Below are positions 5,387 to 6,179 of a stretch of DNA of 6,179 nt, in pieces (the stretch's first letter is position 1; every line of letters starts with the position of its first letter). The stretch is taken from the NCBI GenBank assembly GCA_027451605.1, contig DAIDJA010000117.1, positions 1-6,179 on the forward strand, in the 5' to 3' direction. The stretch comes from Acidimicrobiales bacterium. Its GTDB lineage: Bacteria; Actinomycetota; Acidimicrobiia; Acidimicrobiales; JABEUL01. Below the pieces are notes generated by a model. That model had not been told where the DNA came from. It worked only from the letters and a program-made list of their open reading frames with translations, and searched no databases. A program made the position numbers and the translations under genes.

Positions 5387-6179
5387 ATGAAAATTACGAT
5401 CATTGGAACCGGATATGTTGGGCTTGTAACGGGGGCATGTTTTGCCGATATGGGAAATCATGTTTATTGCGTGGATCTTGACAGCGATAAAATAAACTCT
5501 TTGGCACAGGGGATAGTTCCTATCTTTGAGCCGGGGCTTGAGCAGATGGTAATTGAAAATCTGAAAGAAGGCAGACTTCATTTTACCAATGACAGTAGGG
5601 TCGGTATTGAGCACGGTGAAATTATTTTCATAGCCGTCGGTACGCCGGAAGATGAAGATGGTTCCGCTGATTTGAACCATGTCCTATCGGTGGCACGAGA
5701 TATCGGATCTTTCATGCAGGAAGATAAGATCGTTGTCAACAAGTCCACGGTACCCGTTGGGACCAATGCTAAAGTCGCCTCAGTAATAAGGGGGTCATTG
5801 GACGAGAGAGAGACACAACTATACGTAAGCGTAGTCTCCAATCCAGAATTCCTAAAAGAGGGGAATGCGATTGATGATTTTATGCGGCCGGATCGAATCG
5901 TTATTGGGACTGATGATCCGCACTCTATAGATAAAATGCGGCAGTTGTATGCACCTTTCAATAGAAACCATGACGTTCTTATCGTCATGGATCCGCTATC
6001 GGCAGAATTAACAAAGTATGCGGCTAATGTTATGCTTGCAACCAAAATTTCACTAATGAATGAATTAGCCAATTTGGCGGAACTGTCCGGTGCCGACATA
6101 GAAAAAGTGCGGCTAGGAATCGGATCGGATCCAAGAATAGGATATCAATTTATTTATCCCGGGTGTGGATACGGCGGTT
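5387..6179 (+). CDS. ugd: UDP-glucose 6-dehydrogenase, 3' end beyond the window
   Basis: The cytoplasmic enzyme oxidises UDP-glucose to UDP-glucuronate with two NAD+, feeding capsule, exopolysaccharide or lipid A-modifying sugar pathways. The first 264 residues are present of a usual total of about 440. The Rossmann motif GTGYVG is at 7-12, with the NAD ribose-binding acid Asp30 in YCVD. FEPGL (47-51), VGTP (84-87), KSTVPVGT (119-126), NPEFLKEG (152-159) and RPDRIV (167-172) follow. Lys210 and Asn214 in ELTKYAAN are the conserved catalytic pair, and YPGCGYGG (257-264) is the start of the block whose next residues normally contain the catalytic cysteine (SCFPKD). That cysteine lies just past the edge and is not visible. 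The frame is open with no lesion. An in-frame TGA at 5366-5368 rules out a longer N-terminus, and the ATG at 5387 puts the Rossmann strand at the very start, as in the family. No clear Shine-Dalgarno sequence precedes it. The UDP-sugar dehydrogenase call is firm; UDP-glucose over a related sugar is very likely. Confidence 0.95.
   Translation, partial: MKITIIGTGYVGLVTGACFADMGNHVYCVDLDSDKINSLAQGIVPIFEPGLEQMVIENLKEGRLHFTNDSRVGIEHGEIIFIAVGTPEDEDGSADLNHVLSVARDIGSFMQEDKIVVNKSTVPVGTNAKVASVIRGSLDERETQLYVSVVSNPEFLKEGNAIDDFMRPDRIVIGTDDPHSIDKMRQLYAPFNRNHDVLIVMDPLSAELTKYAANVMLATKISLMNELANLAELSGADIEKVRLGIGSDPRIGYQFIYPGCGYGG

Noticed and set aside
5578..6099. Long minus-strand open frame opposite ugd
   Set aside because: It lies wholly within the strongly supported UDP-glucose dehydrogenase reading frame and its translation has no recognisable domain.

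Overview
The window reads as bacterial chromosome. The DNA is AT-rich (judged by eye, not counted). Genes use ATG starts with modest Shine-Dalgarno sites, and no spliced or phage-like structure is visible. The UDP-glucose dehydrogenase and the WaaE/KdtX-like glycosyltransferase have a proteobacterial look, which suggests an AT-rich Gram-negative host. No 16S or other marker gene is present, so this is inference only.

Layout: (1) 86-856, plus strand, an intact crotonase-fold (enoyl-CoA hydratase/isomerase family) protein that lacks both classical catalytic glutamates. (2) 911-2422, minus strand and convergent with the first gene, an intact FAD/NADPH Baeyer-Villiger-type monooxygenase very similar in layout to mycobacterial EthA. 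(3) 2423-2855, a 433-base divergent non-coding region holding two clear inverted repeats. (4) 2856-3710, plus strand, a family 2 glycosyltransferase of the lipopolysaccharide-core type. (5) 3811-5095, minus strand, a broken glutamine-hydrolysing asparagine synthetase (asnB type). It has two in-frame TAA codons and an internal frame-changing deletion, and its first 20 codons, including the nucleophile Cys2, are recoverable upstream of the first stop. (6) 5096-5386, a 291-base divergent non-coding region. (7) 5387 to the right edge, plus strand, UDP-glucose 6-dehydrogenase, cut by the window edge just before its catalytic cysteine.

The right half (glycosyltransferase, AsnB-type amidotransferase remnant, UDP-glucose dehydrogenase) looks like the margin of a surface-polysaccharide locus. 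Ugd would supply UDP-glucuronate, the glycosyltransferase would add sugars, and AsnB-like proteins in such loci are often thought to amidate sugars or sugar acids. The dead asnB copy and the roomy intergenic spacers suggest this margin is decaying or has been rearranged. The left half (crotonase and monooxygenase) is a separate metabolic pair with no evident link to the glycan genes. I see no CRISPR array, RNA gene, insertion sequence or convincing new defence-type system. The most informative points are the multiply inactivated asnB, the atypical crotonase active site, the EthA-like enzyme with a changed fingerprint residue, and the nested inverted repeat.
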